Source: Bradyrhizobium diazoefficiens
GTDB lineage: Bacteria > Pseudomonadota > Alphaproteobacteria > Rhizobiales > Xanthobacteraceae
DNA length: 64,000 bases
Assembly (NCBI RefSeq): GCF_016612535.1
Contig: NZ_JAENXS010000004.1
Location: 62,001-126,000 of the forward strand
Direction of reading: 5' to 3'
The notes under the pieces were generated by a model that ran no database searches, was not told the origin of the DNA, and was given only the letters and a program-made list of their open reading frames with translations. The translations under genes and the position numbers were made by a program. Numbering within the stretch: position 1 is the first letter of the stretch; each line of letters opens with the position of its first letter. Positions 1 through 8,830 of this stretch are shown here, piece by piece.

Positions 1-1038
1 GTTGCCGATATGCATCCGGAATATCTGTCCTCCAAGCGTGCGCGTATGGCCGCTGAAGAGGGCGCAGTCCCCCTGATCGAGGTTCAGCACCATCACGCCC
101 ACATCGCGTCCTGTCTTGCCGAAAATGGCTACCCGCTAAACGCGCCGCCTGTCTTGGGCATCGTGCTCGATGGCCTGGGGTGGGGTGAGGGCAGTGCACT
201 CTGGGGTGGTGAGTTCCTGCTTGCGGACTATTGCCGCTATGAGCGTCGTGGGACTTTCAAGCCGGTCGCGATGCTCGGCGGCGCGCAAGCCGCGCGTGAA
301 CCGTGGCGCAACCTCTACGCCTATTTGACGGCCGAGATGAGCTGGGGCGAACTCACCATGAACTTCCGCGAGCTCGAGCTCTATTCTTTCCTCGAGACCA
401 AACCGCGCGCCATGCTGGACGCCATGCTCCGGAGCAGGTTGGGCGCGCCGCTCGCGTCCTCCTGTGGCCGGCTGTTCGACGCCGTGGCCGCAGCGGTTGG
501 CGTATGCCGCGACCTCCAGTCCTACGAGGGAGAGGCGGCGGCGCGGCTCGAGGCGCTTGTCGATGAGGATCTGCTGTTCGAGGAAGACGACCGGCTAGCC
601 TATCCGCTGACGATTCCGAATCTGCGCGGCTCAGGTATGCCCTACGTCGAGCCGCTCGCGATGTGGCATGCGGTGCTGGGCGACCTGATCCTGAAGACAC
701 CAGCCTCAGTCATCGCGACGCGCTTCCACAAGGGACTGGCCAAGGCCATCGTCGCCATGACACGCAAGCTTGCTGAAAATCCAGACGGGGCCGAACGTAA
801 CTTCTCTACCGTCGCACTCAGTGGCGGCTGCTTTCAAAACCGCATTCTGTTCCAAGAGGTTGCGCGCCGGCTGGAGCGGGACGATTTCACCGTGCTGTCA
901 CACGCTCACATTCCTGCAAACGACGGAGGGCTGGCGCTCGGCCAGGCTGCCATCGGCGCGGCGCATCTTATTGCATCAATCAAAAGCTCCAGGGAAGGAA
1001 ACCAACCATGTGTCTCGGCATTCCCGGGCAGATCATAA
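1..1038 (+). CDS. hypF: Carbamoyltransferase HypF, C-terminal part (5' end outside window)
   Basis: The frame is open from base 1, so only the last 345 codons of a protein usually about 750 residues long are present. HypF makes the cyanide ligands of the [NiFe]-hydrogenase active-site iron by transferring a carbamoyl group to the C-terminal Cys of HypE. The visible part is the YrdC/Kae1-like carbamoyltransferase half: an early metal-binding HHHAH motif, GIVLDGLGWG and a late SGGCFQNR motif. It overlaps hypC by 31 bases, so the two are translationally coupled. The acylphosphatase and zinc-finger domains cannot be judged here. Confidence 0.93.
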   Translation, partial: VADMHPEYLSSKRARMAAEEGAVPLIEVQHHHAHIASCLAENGYPLNAPPVLGIVLDGLGWGEGSALWGGEFLLADYCRYERRGTFKPVAMLGGAQAAREPWRNLYAYLTAEMSWGELTMNFRELELYSFLETKPRAMLDAMLRSRLGAPLASSCGRLFDAVAAAVGVCRDLQSYEGEAAARLEALVDEDLLFEEDDRLAYPLTIPNLRGSGMPYVEPLAMWHAVLGDLILKTPASVIATRFHKGLAKAIVAMTRKLAENPDGAERNFSTVALSGGCFQNRILFQEVARRLERDDFTVLSHAHIPANDGGLALGQAAIGAAHLIASIKSSREGNQPCVSAFPGRS

Positions 1039-1298
1039 GGATCGACGACACGACGCGGAAGCTTGCCACCGTCGACGTCAGCGGTGTCAAGCGACAGGTC
1101 AACATTGCCTGCATTGTCAGCGAGGACCATCCCGTGGACGCCTGTGTCGGCGATTGGGTGCTGGTGCATGTCGGCTTTGCCATGAGCCGGATCGACGAAC
1201 AGGAAGCCGCACAAACCTTGAAGATTCTCACCGAACTCGGTGAAGCCCAGGCTGAGATCGAGGCCATGAGGCGCTCGGCAGCCCAAACCGGAGGGTAG
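1008..1298 (+). CDS. hypC: Hydrogenase maturation chaperone HypC/HupF family
   Basis: A 96-residue protein that starts with the signature MCLGIPGQI. The Cys after the initiator Met is the one HypC uses to hold the Fe(CN)2CO unit with HypD and to bind the hydrogenase large-subunit precursor. The start is fixed by this motif and by a purine-rich AAGGAA just upstream. It lies inside the end of hypF and 4 bases before the next gene, as expected for a tightly packed operon. Confidence 0.95.
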   Translation: MCLGIPGQIIRIDDTTRKLATVDVSGVKRQVNIACIVSEDHPVDACVGDWVLVHVGFAMSRIDEQEAAQTLKILTELGEAQAEIEAMRRSAAQTGG

Positions 1299-1302
1299 TG
1301 CC

Positions 1303-1995
1303 ATGTCAGGCAATAGCGAACTCAAGGCGCTCTATCCGTTCCTGCACGGTGAACAGCAGGACCCGGCGCGGCTCGAGGCCGCGCTGCTGCTCTCCGTCGA
1401 GGAGAAGGCGCGCGATTCTCGCGAAACCAATGCTCGCTTTTTTGGCGAGAACGCGGAAGTGCTGGTGGCCGCGGCCAAGGCGATCGCCGACGTCTATCGG
1501 GGTGGTGGCCGGCTGTTTTCCATGGGCAATGGCGGCTCGAGCTGCGACGCCTCTCATGTCGCCGTGGAGTTTGTCCACCCGATCACGGCGGGACGGCCGG
1601 CGCTGGCAGCGATCAATTTGGTCGCCGATCTCGCCATGATTTCCGCGGTTGGCAACGATCTTGGCTTCGAGCACGTATTCGTCCGCCAGATCGTCGCCCA
1701 GGGGCGGAAAGGCGACGCGCTGGTCGGTATCTCCACCAGTGGCAATTCCTCGAATCTGATGGCCGCGTTCGCCAAGGCCAAGGAGATGGGCATCGTCACT
1801 GTCGGGCTTGCCGGCGGCGACGGCGGCAAGATGAAAACCTCAGGCGTTGTCGACTACTGCCTGGTCGTCCCTACGACCTCAATCCACCGCACGCAGGAAT
1901 GCCACGTGATCGCGTACCATATTCTCTGGGATCTCGTTCATACGTTGCTTGCCGATGACCGCGGATCGGCGCGAAGCAAGGGAGCCGCCGCATGA
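1303..1995 (+). CDS. SIS-domain protein (GmhA/phosphoheptose isomerase-like) inside hyp operon
   Basis: A 230-residue single-SIS-domain protein. Visible sugar-phosphate-binding features are GNGGSSCDASH near residue 75 and STSGNSSN near residue 148. The family includes D-sedoheptulose-7-phosphate isomerase, but no LPS heptose genes are nearby. It sits between hypC and hypD and overlaps hypD by ATGA. A gene of this kind is known, from memory, between hypC and hypD in clusters for group 1h (actinobacterial-type, high-affinity) [NiFe] hydrogenases, so a role in that hydrogenase's biogenesis is possible but unproven. Family call is firm; substrate is unknown. Confidence 0.85.
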   Translation: MSGNSELKALYPFLHGEQQDPARLEAALLLSVEEKARDSRETNARFFGENAEVLVAAAKAIADVYRGGGRLFSMGNGGSSCDASHVAVEFVHPITAGRPALAAINLVADLAMISAVGNDLGFEHVFVRQIVAQGRKGDALVGISTSGNSSNLMAAFAKAKEMGIVTVGLAGGDGGKMKTSGVVDYCLVVPTTSIHRTQECHVIAYHILWDLVHTLLADDRGSARSKGAAA

Positions 1996-3122
1996 AATAT
2001 GTCGACGAGTTCCGCGACGGCGAGAAAGCGCGTGTGCTGATCAGCGAGATCGAGACGCTGGTCGCGAGCATGGCGCTGCCGCCCGATCGGCCGCTGTACC
2101 TCATGGAAGTGTGCGGCGGCCACACCCATTCGATCTTCCGCTACGGGCTGGAAGGCATGCTGCCCAAGGAGATCGAGCTCGTTCACGGCCCCGGCTGCCC
2201 GGTCTGCGTGCTGCCGATGGGCCGGGTCGACGATTGCGTGGCGATCGCAGAGGACCCGAAGGTGATTTTTACCACATTCGGAGACGCGATGCGCGTTCCG
2301 GGATCGAAAAAAAGCCTGCTGCAGGCAAAGGCGGATGGCGCGGATGTGCGCATGGTCTATTCGCCGATGGACGCGCTCGACCTGGCGCGGCGCAGTCCGG
2401 AGCGCGAGGTCGTCTTCTTCGGCCTCGGATTCGAGACGACGATGCCGTCGACCGCATTGACTATTCTGGAGGCCGAGAGCGAGGGAATCCGGAACTTCTC
2501 CGTGTTCTGCAACCACATCACGATCGTCCCCACCATCAAGGCGATCCTCGACAGTCCCGGTCTTCAGCTCGACGGCTTTTTGGGGCCCGGCCATGTGTCG
2601 ATGGTGATTGGTACGGCACCTTACGAGTTCATCGCGAATTTTTATCGGAAGCCAATGGTGGTCGCTGGCTTCGAGCCGCTCGACATCCTGCACTCGATCT
2701 GGATGCTCCTAAAGCAGATCAAGGACGGCCGCGCCGAGGTCGAGAACCAGTATGCCCGCGTGGTGCCGGATGCGGGCAATGACCCGGCTCTCAATGCGGT
2801 CTCTCGTGTCTATGAGCTGCGGGAGTTCTTCGAATGGCGGGGGCTCGGCTCGATCGATCACTCCGGGGTCAGGCTGCGGGAGGCGTATGCGCAATACGAC
2901 GCGGAGCGCAAATTCACCATTCCGAACGTCAGGATCGCCGATCCGAAGTCGTGCCAATGTGGCGAGGTGCTCAAGGGCGCGCTGAAGCCGTGGCAATGCA
3001 AGGTGTTTGGAACCTCGTGCACGCCGGAAGCGCCGCTCGGAGCGCTGATGGTCTCCTCGGAAGGCGCTTGTGCGGCCTACTACCAGTACGGCGGCCAAAG
3101 GCGCCAGGCGGAGGTCGTATGA
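1992..3122 (+). CDS. hypD: Hydrogenase maturation iron-sulfur protein HypD
   Basis: A 376-residue HypD, the scaffold on which, with HypC and HypE, Fe receives CN and CO. Expected motifs are present: VCGGHTH near residue 37, GPGCPVC near residue 65 and GLGFETT near residue 142. The C-terminal [4Fe-4S] region has its cysteines (CQCGEVLKG, WQCKVFGTSC, EGACAAYYQY). Its start overlaps the SIS gene and its stop overlaps hypE, both as ATGA, implying translational coupling. Confidence 0.96.
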   Translation: MKYVDEFRDGEKARVLISEIETLVASMALPPDRPLYLMEVCGGHTHSIFRYGLEGMLPKEIELVHGPGCPVCVLPMGRVDDCVAIAEDPKVIFTTFGDAMRVPGSKKSLLQAKADGADVRMVYSPMDALDLARRSPEREVVFFGLGFETTMPSTALTILEAESEGIRNFSVFCNHITIVPTIKAILDSPGLQLDGFLGPGHVSMVIGTAPYEFIANFYRKPMVVAGFEPLDILHSIWMLLKQIKDGRAEVENQYARVVPDAGNDPALNAVSRVYELREFFEWRGLGSIDHSGVRLREAYAQYDAERKFTIPNVRIADPKSCQCGEVLKGALKPWQCKVFGTSCTPEAPLGALMVSSEGACAAYYQYGGQRRQAEVV

Positions 3123-4183
3123 ACATCCTGCCCTTTGTCAGGACGCGCAGGCTCGGCAAAGTCAGCGTCAGCGCCGTTACGCTGGCTCACGGCGGTGGCG
3201 GCAAGGCGATGAAGGATCTCGTCGATGACGTCTTCGTGGCCGCATTCGATGAGCGAGGCGAGCCGCTGGAAGACCAGGCGCGCTTTGATCTGAACACGCT
3301 TGGCGCGCATGGAGACAGGCTCGCCTTCACGACGGACTCCTTCGTGGTCGACCCCTTGTTCTTCCCCGGCGGTGACATCGGCAAGCTTGCCGTATGCGGG
3401 ACGGTAAACGATCTCGCCGTCGGTGGAGCGCGCCCATTGTTTCTGTCTTGCGCCGTCATCCTCGAAGAGGGCGTTGCGGTCGATCTGCTGCGACGTGTCA
3501 CGCGCTCGATGGCTCAGGTGGCGAACGACGCCGGCGTTAGAATCGTGACTGGCGATACCAAGGTCGTGCCCCGCGGCGCCTGTGACAAGATCTTCGTGAC
3601 AACCACAGGCATAGGGATGATTCCGGTCGGTATCGACCTTGGCGTGGACAAGGCGTGCCCGAACGATGTCGTGCTGGTTAATGGGCTTCTCGGCGACCAC
3701 GGCGCGGCAATCCTGTGTGCCCGTGGCGATATGGCGCTTGAGACCCCGATCGAAAGCGATTGCGCCTGTCTGCACGGTCTGATTAGCGCTCTGCTTGCCG
3801 CCGCCCCTGGCACGCGCTTTATCCGCGACGCAACGCGCGGCGGGATCGCAACGGTCCTGAACGAGATTGCAGAAGCGTCACACGTTTCCATCGAAATCCA
3901 GGAGGAACGGACGCCGATCCGAGAGGAAGTCAAGGCGTTCTGCGAAATCTTGGGTCTCGATCCGCTCTACCTTGCCAATGAGGGCAAAATAGTCGCGGTC
4001 GTCCCCGCCCATCAGGCAGATGCGGCGCTCGCGGCGATGCGAGGGCATCCGCTCGGCGCGCATGCCGCCATGATCGGGCGAATTGGGTCCGAGATCGAAG
4101 GCCGCGTCACGATGCGGACGACGTTCGGCGGGCGGCGGATTGTCGACATGCTTGTCGGCGAACAGTTGCCCCGGATTTGCTGA
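3119..4183 (+). CDS. hypE: Hydrogenase maturation protein HypE (carbamoyl dehydratase)
   Basis: A 354-residue HypE that dehydrates the S-carbamoyl group supplied by HypF to a thiocyanate, the cyanide donor. The start is the ATG overlapping the hypD stop; a longer open frame upstream only shadows hypD. The N-terminal LAHGGGGKAMKDL, the ATP-binding VCGTVNDLAVGGA and GDTKVV, and the C-terminal PRIC ending with the modified Cys are all present. The length is normal and it appears fully functional. Confidence 0.96.
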   Translation: MNILPFVRTRRLGKVSVSAVTLAHGGGGKAMKDLVDDVFVAAFDERGEPLEDQARFDLNTLGAHGDRLAFTTDSFVVDPLFFPGGDIGKLAVCGTVNDLAVGGARPLFLSCAVILEEGVAVDLLRRVTRSMAQVANDAGVRIVTGDTKVVPRGACDKIFVTTTGIGMIPVGIDLGVDKACPNDVVLVNGLLGDHGAAILCARGDMALETPIESDCACLHGLISALLAAAPGTRFIRDATRGGIATVLNEIAEASHVSIEIQEERTPIREEVKAFCEILGLDPLYLANEGKIVAVVPAHQADAALAAMRGHPLGAHAAMIGRIGSEIEGRVTMRTTFGGRRIVDMLVGEQLPRIC

Positions 4184-4193
4184 GGAGAAGTGC

Positions 4194-4535
4194 GTGCACG
4201 AGCTCGGCATCACAAGGAATATCGTCTCCATCGTCTGCGACGCAGCGAAGGGCCGCAAGGTTCATCGCGTGACGCTGGAGATCGGGCAATTTTCCGGCGT
4301 GATGAGCGAAGCCATCGAATTTTGCTTCGAGACCGTAGCCAAGGGTACCCTTCTTCAGGACGCCACCCTGGATATCCGGCAGATCACCGGGCGAGCTCGA
4401 TGCGACGAATGCGGATCGGAATTCGAGCAGGCGACACTGTTTGCAGCCTGCCATTGCGGATCGCGGCGTTTGACGCGGCTCCAGGGCGAGGAATTGCGGA
4501 TCAGAAGCATGGAAGTTGAAGGGGAGACCGTGTGA
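4194..4535 (+). CDS. hypA: Hydrogenase nickel-insertion protein HypA
   Basis: A 113-residue protein starting at GTG, read as MHELGITRNIV. The His after the initiator Met, present here, binds nickel in HypA. The zinc site is CDEC (about residue 66) with CHC about 20 residues later; the classic pattern is two CxxC pairs, so the second pair is compressed to CxC. GAGGAG lies just upstream of the GTG and supports this start over longer in-frame options. It overlaps the hypB start. Confidence 0.93.
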   Translation: MHELGITRNIVSIVCDAAKGRKVHRVTLEIGQFSGVMSEAIEFCFETVAKGTLLQDATLDIRQITGRARCDECGSEFEQATLFAACHCGSRRLTRLQGEELRIRSMEVEGETV

Positions 4536-5509
4536 TGTGCGGACATTGTGGCTGTGGCGCAAAGGCGGGTGCAACCGTCGTCAATCTTCAGACGGGTCAG
4601 GAGAGCAGGCTTGCCCGGAAGGACGCCAGCGAAGGCGCGCATGAGCATGTCCATGGACATGCCGAAGGCCATTCTCATTCGCACCCGCATCGGCATGAAC
4701 ATGCCCATGACCACGATCACAGACATGGTCATCACCATCATGGTCATCACGACCATGATCATCCGCATGGCGACGAAGCCCATCATGACCATGCTCATGA
4801 CCACGGCCATGGCAGAGATGAGCCGCATGGACCAGGCGAGCTGATCGAGCTGGAGGCCCGTATTCTTGCCACGAACGACGCGCTTGCCGGCAGAAACCGA
4901 GCCTGGTTTGCCGGGCGGGAAATCCTCGCATTGAATCTGGTGAGTTCTCCGGGCGCGGGAAAAACGACGCTCCTGGAACGGACGATCAGGGATTTGCGCG
5001 ACGAGACCGCGCTGTTTGTGATCGAAGGTGACCAGGCGACCGCAAATGACGGCGAGCGGATCCGGCGCGCAGGTGCGCCAGCCGTCCAGGTCAATACAGG
5101 GACGGGTTGTCATCTCGAAGCCGACATGATCGCGCGCGGGCTCGCCGAGCTCCGGCCAAGCGCTGGTGCGGTGGTGATGATCGAGAACGTCGGAAATCTC
5201 GTGTGCCCGGCGATGTTCGACCTCGGCGAACACGCCAAGGTCGTCATTCTATCGGTGACGGAAGGCGAGGACAAGCCACTGAAATATCCTCACATGTTCC
5301 AGTCGTCGTCCTTGATGATCCTGAACAAGATCGATTTGCTGCCGCACCTCGATTTCGATGTCGCGCAAGCGGTGGCCAACGCGCAGGAAGTCAACCCGGA
5401 CATCGAGATCCTCAAAGTCTCGGCGAAGAGCGGCGAGGGGCTCGATCAATGGTACGCCTGGATCAGGCAAGAGGCTCAGCGCGCCAGAGATATGGTCTTC
5501 GCATCTTAA
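4535..5509 (+). CDS. hypB: Nickel-binding GTPase HypB with histidine-rich domain
   Basis: A 324-residue GTPase that powers nickel insertion with HypA. The N terminus MCGHCGCG carries the high-affinity CxxCGC nickel site. Residues about 32-95 form a histidine-rich nickel store with roughly 29 His. The GTPase domain follows, with P-loop SSPGAGKTTL, EGDQAT, NTGTGCHLE and NKIDLLP. An in-frame GTG three bases upstream could also start it; ATG at 4535 gives the conserved N terminus. It is the last maturation gene, 15 bases before a nickel permease gene. Confidence 0.95.
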   Translation: MCGHCGCGAKAGATVVNLQTGQESRLARKDASEGAHEHVHGHAEGHSHSHPHRHEHAHDHDHRHGHHHHGHHDHDHPHGDEAHHDHAHDHGHGRDEPHGPGELIELEARILATNDALAGRNRAWFAGREILALNLVSSPGAGKTTLLERTIRDLRDETALFVIEGDQATANDGERIRRAGAPAVQVNTGTGCHLEADMIARGLAELRPSAGAVVMIENVGNLVCPAMFDLGEHAKVVILSVTEGEDKPLKYPHMFQSSSLMILNKIDLLPHLDFDVAQAVANAQEVNPDIEILKVSAKSGEGLDQWYAWIRQEAQRARDMVFAS

Positions 5510-5524
5510 GCCGGCGGGCAGGTC

Positions 5525-6223
5525 ATGATTGGGATATTGGGTGTTGGGTTCCTCCTCGGGATGCAACATGCGCTCGAGGCCGATCACATCGCGGCTGTGT
5601 CGAGCATAGCTGCTCGCCGGATCAACGTCTTCGATATCGTCAAACACGGCCTGACCTGGGGACTAGGTCACACGATCACGCTCTTCCTGTTCGGAGGGGT
5701 GGCGCTACTGCTTGGACACGCCATTCCTGAGCGGCTTTCGCTTCCGCTGGAGACCGCGGTTGGGGTCATGCTGGTCGTGCTTGGCGCTGACGTTCTGTGG
5801 CGTTTGTGGCGAGAGCGCGTCCATTTTCATCGGCACAGCCATCGCGATGGTACGGCTCATCTCCATCTGCATGCCCATCCCCTAGAAGCTATCTCGCATC
5901 GGAGGAGCCCTCATGACCATGCGCATGGGTTCCGCTGGCGTACCCTTTTCGTCGGATTGGTTCACGGCATGGCGGGGTCGGCTGCTCTGCTTGTGTTGAC
6001 CGTGGCGCAAGCGGGTACTGCTCGAGATGGCTTGATCTATATGCTCCTGTTCGGTGTTGGCTCGATGATCGGCATGGCTGCGCTATCGTCCATGATTGCC
6101 GTTCCGCTCGTGATGTCTGCCCGCCTGCTGACATCGGTCAATCGAGCTCTACAGCTTGTTGTTGGGAGCGTGGCCATTGGGATCGGCGCGACAACCATCT
6201 ATTCAACAGTACTGGCAGGATGA
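5525..6223 (+). CDS. Nickel/cobalt permease (NicO/UreH-type, hydrogenase-linked)
   Basis: A 232-residue inner-membrane protein with about six hydrophobic segments. The first holds HALEADHIAAV, the HX4DH signature of nickel/cobalt transporters, followed by GLGHTIT. A cytoplasmic-type loop of about 35 residues is rich in His (HFHRHSHRDG, HLHLHAH, HDHAHG), suggesting metal binding or sensing. Its place directly behind hypB argues that it supplies nickel for the hydrogenase. Nickel specificity is inferred from context. Confidence 0.82.
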   Translation: MIGILGVGFLLGMQHALEADHIAAVSSIAARRINVFDIVKHGLTWGLGHTITLFLFGGVALLLGHAIPERLSLPLETAVGVMLVVLGADVLWRLWRERVHFHRHSHRDGTAHLHLHAHPLEAISHRRSPHDHAHGFRWRTLFVGLVHGMAGSAALLVLTVAQAGTARDGLIYMLLFGVGSMIGMAALSSMIAVPLVMSARLLTSVNRALQLVVGSVAIGIGATTIYSTVLAG

Positions 6224-6298
6224 TCGTTGATACTCTTCGGCCTACCACCCTCGAATCTGGGCGTTTCGTGTCTCCCGGTCGCCCCAGCTTCAACCGCT

Positions 6299-6317
6299 CG
6301 CTTGCGAAGCGCAAGCG
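6299..6317. terminator. Short perfect hairpin between convergent genes
   Basis: An 8-bp perfect stem (CGCTTGCG / CGCAAGCG) with a 3-base loop between the nickel permease gene and the convergent DUF3422 gene. There is no U-tract on either strand, so terminator function is only suggested by position. Confidence 0.3.
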
Positions 6318-6331
6318 GCTCGTTCATGCAC

Positions 6332-7651
6332 TCAATCGTGAGCGCCCGACGTTTCGTCGTGCTTCAAGTGCCGCCTGCGGATGTTGCGGGTAACGATCCA
6401 GATCACGGCCACAGCCACCGGCACAAAGAGCGCGGTCGCCAGCGACGGTTCCACATGCACGCCGCCGTCATGGGCGCCTTTGGCGAGATAGCCGAACAGG
6501 CTGACGACGTAGTAGCCGATCGCTGCGACCGACAATCCCTCGACCGTGCTCTGAAGCCGCAATTGCAGCCGGGTGCGTTCATTCATTGAGCGCAGCAGAT
6601 CGCGGTTCTGTTCTTCGAGCTCGACGTCGACGCGTGTGCGTAACAGATCGGCCGCGCGCGCGAGCTTGATCGACAGATTGGCCTGCCGGTCTTCCATTGT
6701 GGCGCAGGTGCGGATCGCTGGCGCCATGCGGCGGGCTAGGAACGAAGACCAGGTCGGATAACCCGCGACCTCGCCGCCCTCGATCACGGCCAGACGGGCC
6801 TGCACGATCTCGTAATAGGCCCGGCTGGCGCCGAAACGAAAGAGGCTGCCGGCAGCCCCCTTCTCCAGCGACGCGGCCAAGGAGGTCAGTTCCGCCAGCA
6901 GACGATTGTTGAGTTTGAGGTCCTCTGCTCCCTGCATCTCCTCGAGCACTTCGACCAGCCGCCGGCCGATATGATCGACGGAGGGCGCAAGCTCGAGGGC
7001 GGCAGGCAGGCCGAGCAGCGCCAGCGTGCGATAGGTCTCGATCTCCAGCAGGCGCTGTACCAGCGCGCCCAACCGACCAGGCGACAGACCGTCATTACAG
7101 ACGAGAATGCGAATAAAGCCCTGATCGTCCGCGCGAAAATCGGATGCGACGACGGCCGGTCCGCTGCGGACCGATGCCACGGCGAGGCTGCCTCTCTCGA
7201 AAAGCTGCTGGGCACGCTCCAGCGCCGCCGAGGTCTGCTCGACCTCGAGCTTGACGGCAACCAGCAATTGGCCGGACTGCGGCAGAGATAGGATCAGTGT
7301 GGCGGGTTCATCGCTGAGCTCGCCGAAGCTTCGAGCGGACGTATCTGCATTGTCGAGGATCCAGGTGAAGGTGGTGAATTCCGAGTGCTGCTCCCAGCGG
7401 AGCTGAATTGCGCCGATCGTGACTTGGTGATGTTTGGTCGCGGCATCCGGCGGCGCTTGCCCGTGCGAGGTGCAGAATGACACGAACTTCTGCCGGTCGG
7501 CGGCGGCGATCTTGCCCTGGCTGAGAAAAGCTAGACGCAGCACCGTGAGCGGCGCCGTCAGCCGGGTGAACGGGCGGGCATGCACCTCGGCCAGCACCGC
7601 ACCACGCTGCGGGTGCAGGTCAAAGCCGGCGAGATCGAGGTCACGGTTCAT
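6332..7651 (-). CDS. DUF3422 family membrane protein
   Basis: A 439-residue protein of the DUF3422 family, common in Alphaproteobacteria and of unknown function. The start MNRDLDLAGFDLHPQRG is preferred because AAGGGA lies just upstream; the open frame extends 28 codons further. Features are the family's N-terminal LAEVHARPF motif, a long helical middle, and two C-terminal hydrophobic segments (GLSVAAIGYYVVSLFGYL and ATALFVPVAVAVIWIV) separated by a short loop, resembling the membrane hairpin of CorA-like proteins. It is convergent to the hyp operon and unlikely to be part of it. Confidence 0.85.
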   Translation of the reverse strand: MNRDLDLAGFDLHPQRGAVLAEVHARPFTRLTAPLTVLRLAFLSQGKIAAADRQKFVSFCTSHGQAPPDAATKHHQVTIGAIQLRWEQHSEFTTFTWILDNADTSARSFGELSDEPATLILSLPQSGQLLVAVKLEVEQTSAALERAQQLFERGSLAVASVRSGPAVVASDFRADDQGFIRILVCNDGLSPGRLGALVQRLLEIETYRTLALLGLPAALELAPSVDHIGRRLVEVLEEMQGAEDLKLNNRLLAELTSLAASLEKGAAGSLFRFGASRAYYEIVQARLAVIEGGEVAGYPTWSSFLARRMAPAIRTCATMEDRQANLSIKLARAADLLRTRVDVELEEQNRDLLRSMNERTRLQLRLQSTVEGLSVAAIGYYVVSLFGYLAKGAHDGGVHVEPSLATALFVPVAVAVIWIVTRNIRRRHLKHDETSGAHD

Positions 7652-7773
7652 CGGCGGTCCCTTGGTAGCGCTCTCAGGCCGCGAGTGGCCGCAGACCCTG
7701 CGGTTCACTACCACACCAAACCCGCGCTCGCGCAATTACCCGTTGGCAGATATCTTCACCTCCCCCCGCCGTG

Positions 7774-7908
7774 TCATGCCGTGGCCACGCTGGCCATGAA
7801 GTTGTCGAGTTCGAGGCGCAGGCGCTGGCTGGCCTCGGTCAGGCTGCAGACCGATTGCAACATGGTAGAGACCGCCGCGCCCGTCTCGGTTGCCTTGCGA
7901 TTGACCGT
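7774..7908 (-). pseudogene. C-terminal remnant of a methyl-accepting chemotaxis protein
   Basis: About 44 codons on the minus strand read NRKATETGAAVSTMLQ, then SLTEASQRLRLELDNFMA and a stop, which matches the extreme C terminus of rhizobial chemotaxis transducers. The homology stops abruptly at the 5' side and no signalling domain precedes it, so this is a leftover fragment. Confidence 0.55.
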
Positions 7909-8039
7909 TCGAGGTTGGTCGTCCGGAAATCCAGTCGAGAGTGATGCGTGGCGATGGCGCTGCGGCTTCTATCCCCGATCAGGCCCGGGCGAATGCACCT
8001 CCGGCACTGCTGCCACATTCGATCAAGCACGCGCCGCGT

Positions 8040-8399
8040 TCACGGCTGCATGGGCGTTCTTCGTGTCGCGGCGCCGCGAGGCAGATTTTGAGGCTTGGCG
8101 AGAAGAGCGTGACTGGACGAGCCGAAAGTATGCCGCGTGGGGACATTGGTGAACGGATGGTGGTTCGATGAAAGACGCCTTCCAGCGCGGAGGGGCGGCG
8201 ACCTCAGTTCTTCGTTAGAAGGCTTCTTTGGTTCTTCAGCGACCGCCTCAACATCAATCGCGGGCAGTTCGCCTGTCCCGTCCTTCAGATCGGCTGCACG
8301 CTGGATCAACCCGGACGCAACCTGCGGGTCCTTTGTTGTTTTTGCCATGCGCAGTAGCGTTGCTGCGGCCTCTCGGGCAAAGGAGGTGTAGCGCGGCAC
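8040..8399 (-). CDS. Small hypothetical protein
   Basis: A 119-residue frame starting at GTG. The first 65 residues (FAREAAATLLRMAKTTKDP, then an acidic stretch AIDVEAVAEEPKKP) have protein-like composition and resemble small Bradyrhizobium proteins of unknown function. The remaining part is Arg/Pro/Ser-rich and may be read-through caused by decay. No domain is recognised. Confidence 0.4.
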   Translation of the reverse strand: MPRYTSFAREAAATLLRMAKTTKDPQVASGLIQRAADLKDGTGELPAIDVEAVAEEPKKPSNEELRSPPLRAGRRLSSNHHPFTNVPTRHTFGSSSHALLAKPQNLPRGAATRRTPMQP

Positions 8400-8489
8400 G
8401 TCTTATCATCCCATCGAAGTCCCCCTGAGATGAGCCAGGAACCCGGATTACGTTCCGGTGCTTTGTACAAAAATGTACACAGGCGACAA

Positions 8490-8528
8490 CAAAAAGACCT
8501 CAGCTCCGGGGCTGGCGCCAAGCTGAGG
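8490..8528 (-). terminator. Rho-independent terminator, minus strand
   Basis: An 8-bp stem (AGCTGAGG at 8521-8528 pairing with CCTCAGCT at 8498-8505) with a 15-base loop is followed on the minus strand by TCTTTTTG. No intact minus-strand gene lies directly upstream, so it may belong to a lost gene or to read-through from the hydrolase at 9.5-10.4 kb. The 8400-8830 interval holds no other feature I can support. Confidence 0.5.
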
Positions 8529-8830
8529 CCTTGTGTCGGCGCCACGTTGTCGCGGCGTCATCCGGGAGAATCAACTTGACTCCTGCCATTTGGTTCCCAG
8601 CGTTTGTCGGAGGCGCCTGCGTTCCAAAGGCCTCAAGTGATACGACGTTCACTCCAAGCATCACCAGTCCGCAACATGCAGACCACGATCAATCCATAAC
8701 GGGGGCAATGTCGCACGTACGGGCTCACCGTCAAGCGCGTTTGCCCCGGGCACAATGCGAAGACCTCAGACTCAGCAAATCCGCTCTGCCCCGCTAAGCG
8801 GACCTTGTGCTTTGTGCCGCGACTTCGCTG

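Noticed and set aside
2834..3118. N-terminal extension of hypE
   Set aside because: It lies inside hypD in another frame; the ATGA overlap gives the conserved HypE start.
4581..4931. His/Asp-rich minus-strand frame opposite hypB
   Set aside because: It is the antisense shadow of the histidine codons of the HypB nickel store.
8464..8479. TGT-N10-ACA match to a NifA upstream activator sequence
   Set aside because: The match is perfect (two TGTACA palindromes spaced by four A) but no sigma-54 -24/-12 promoter or intact nitrogen-fixation gene follows on either side, so chance is likely.
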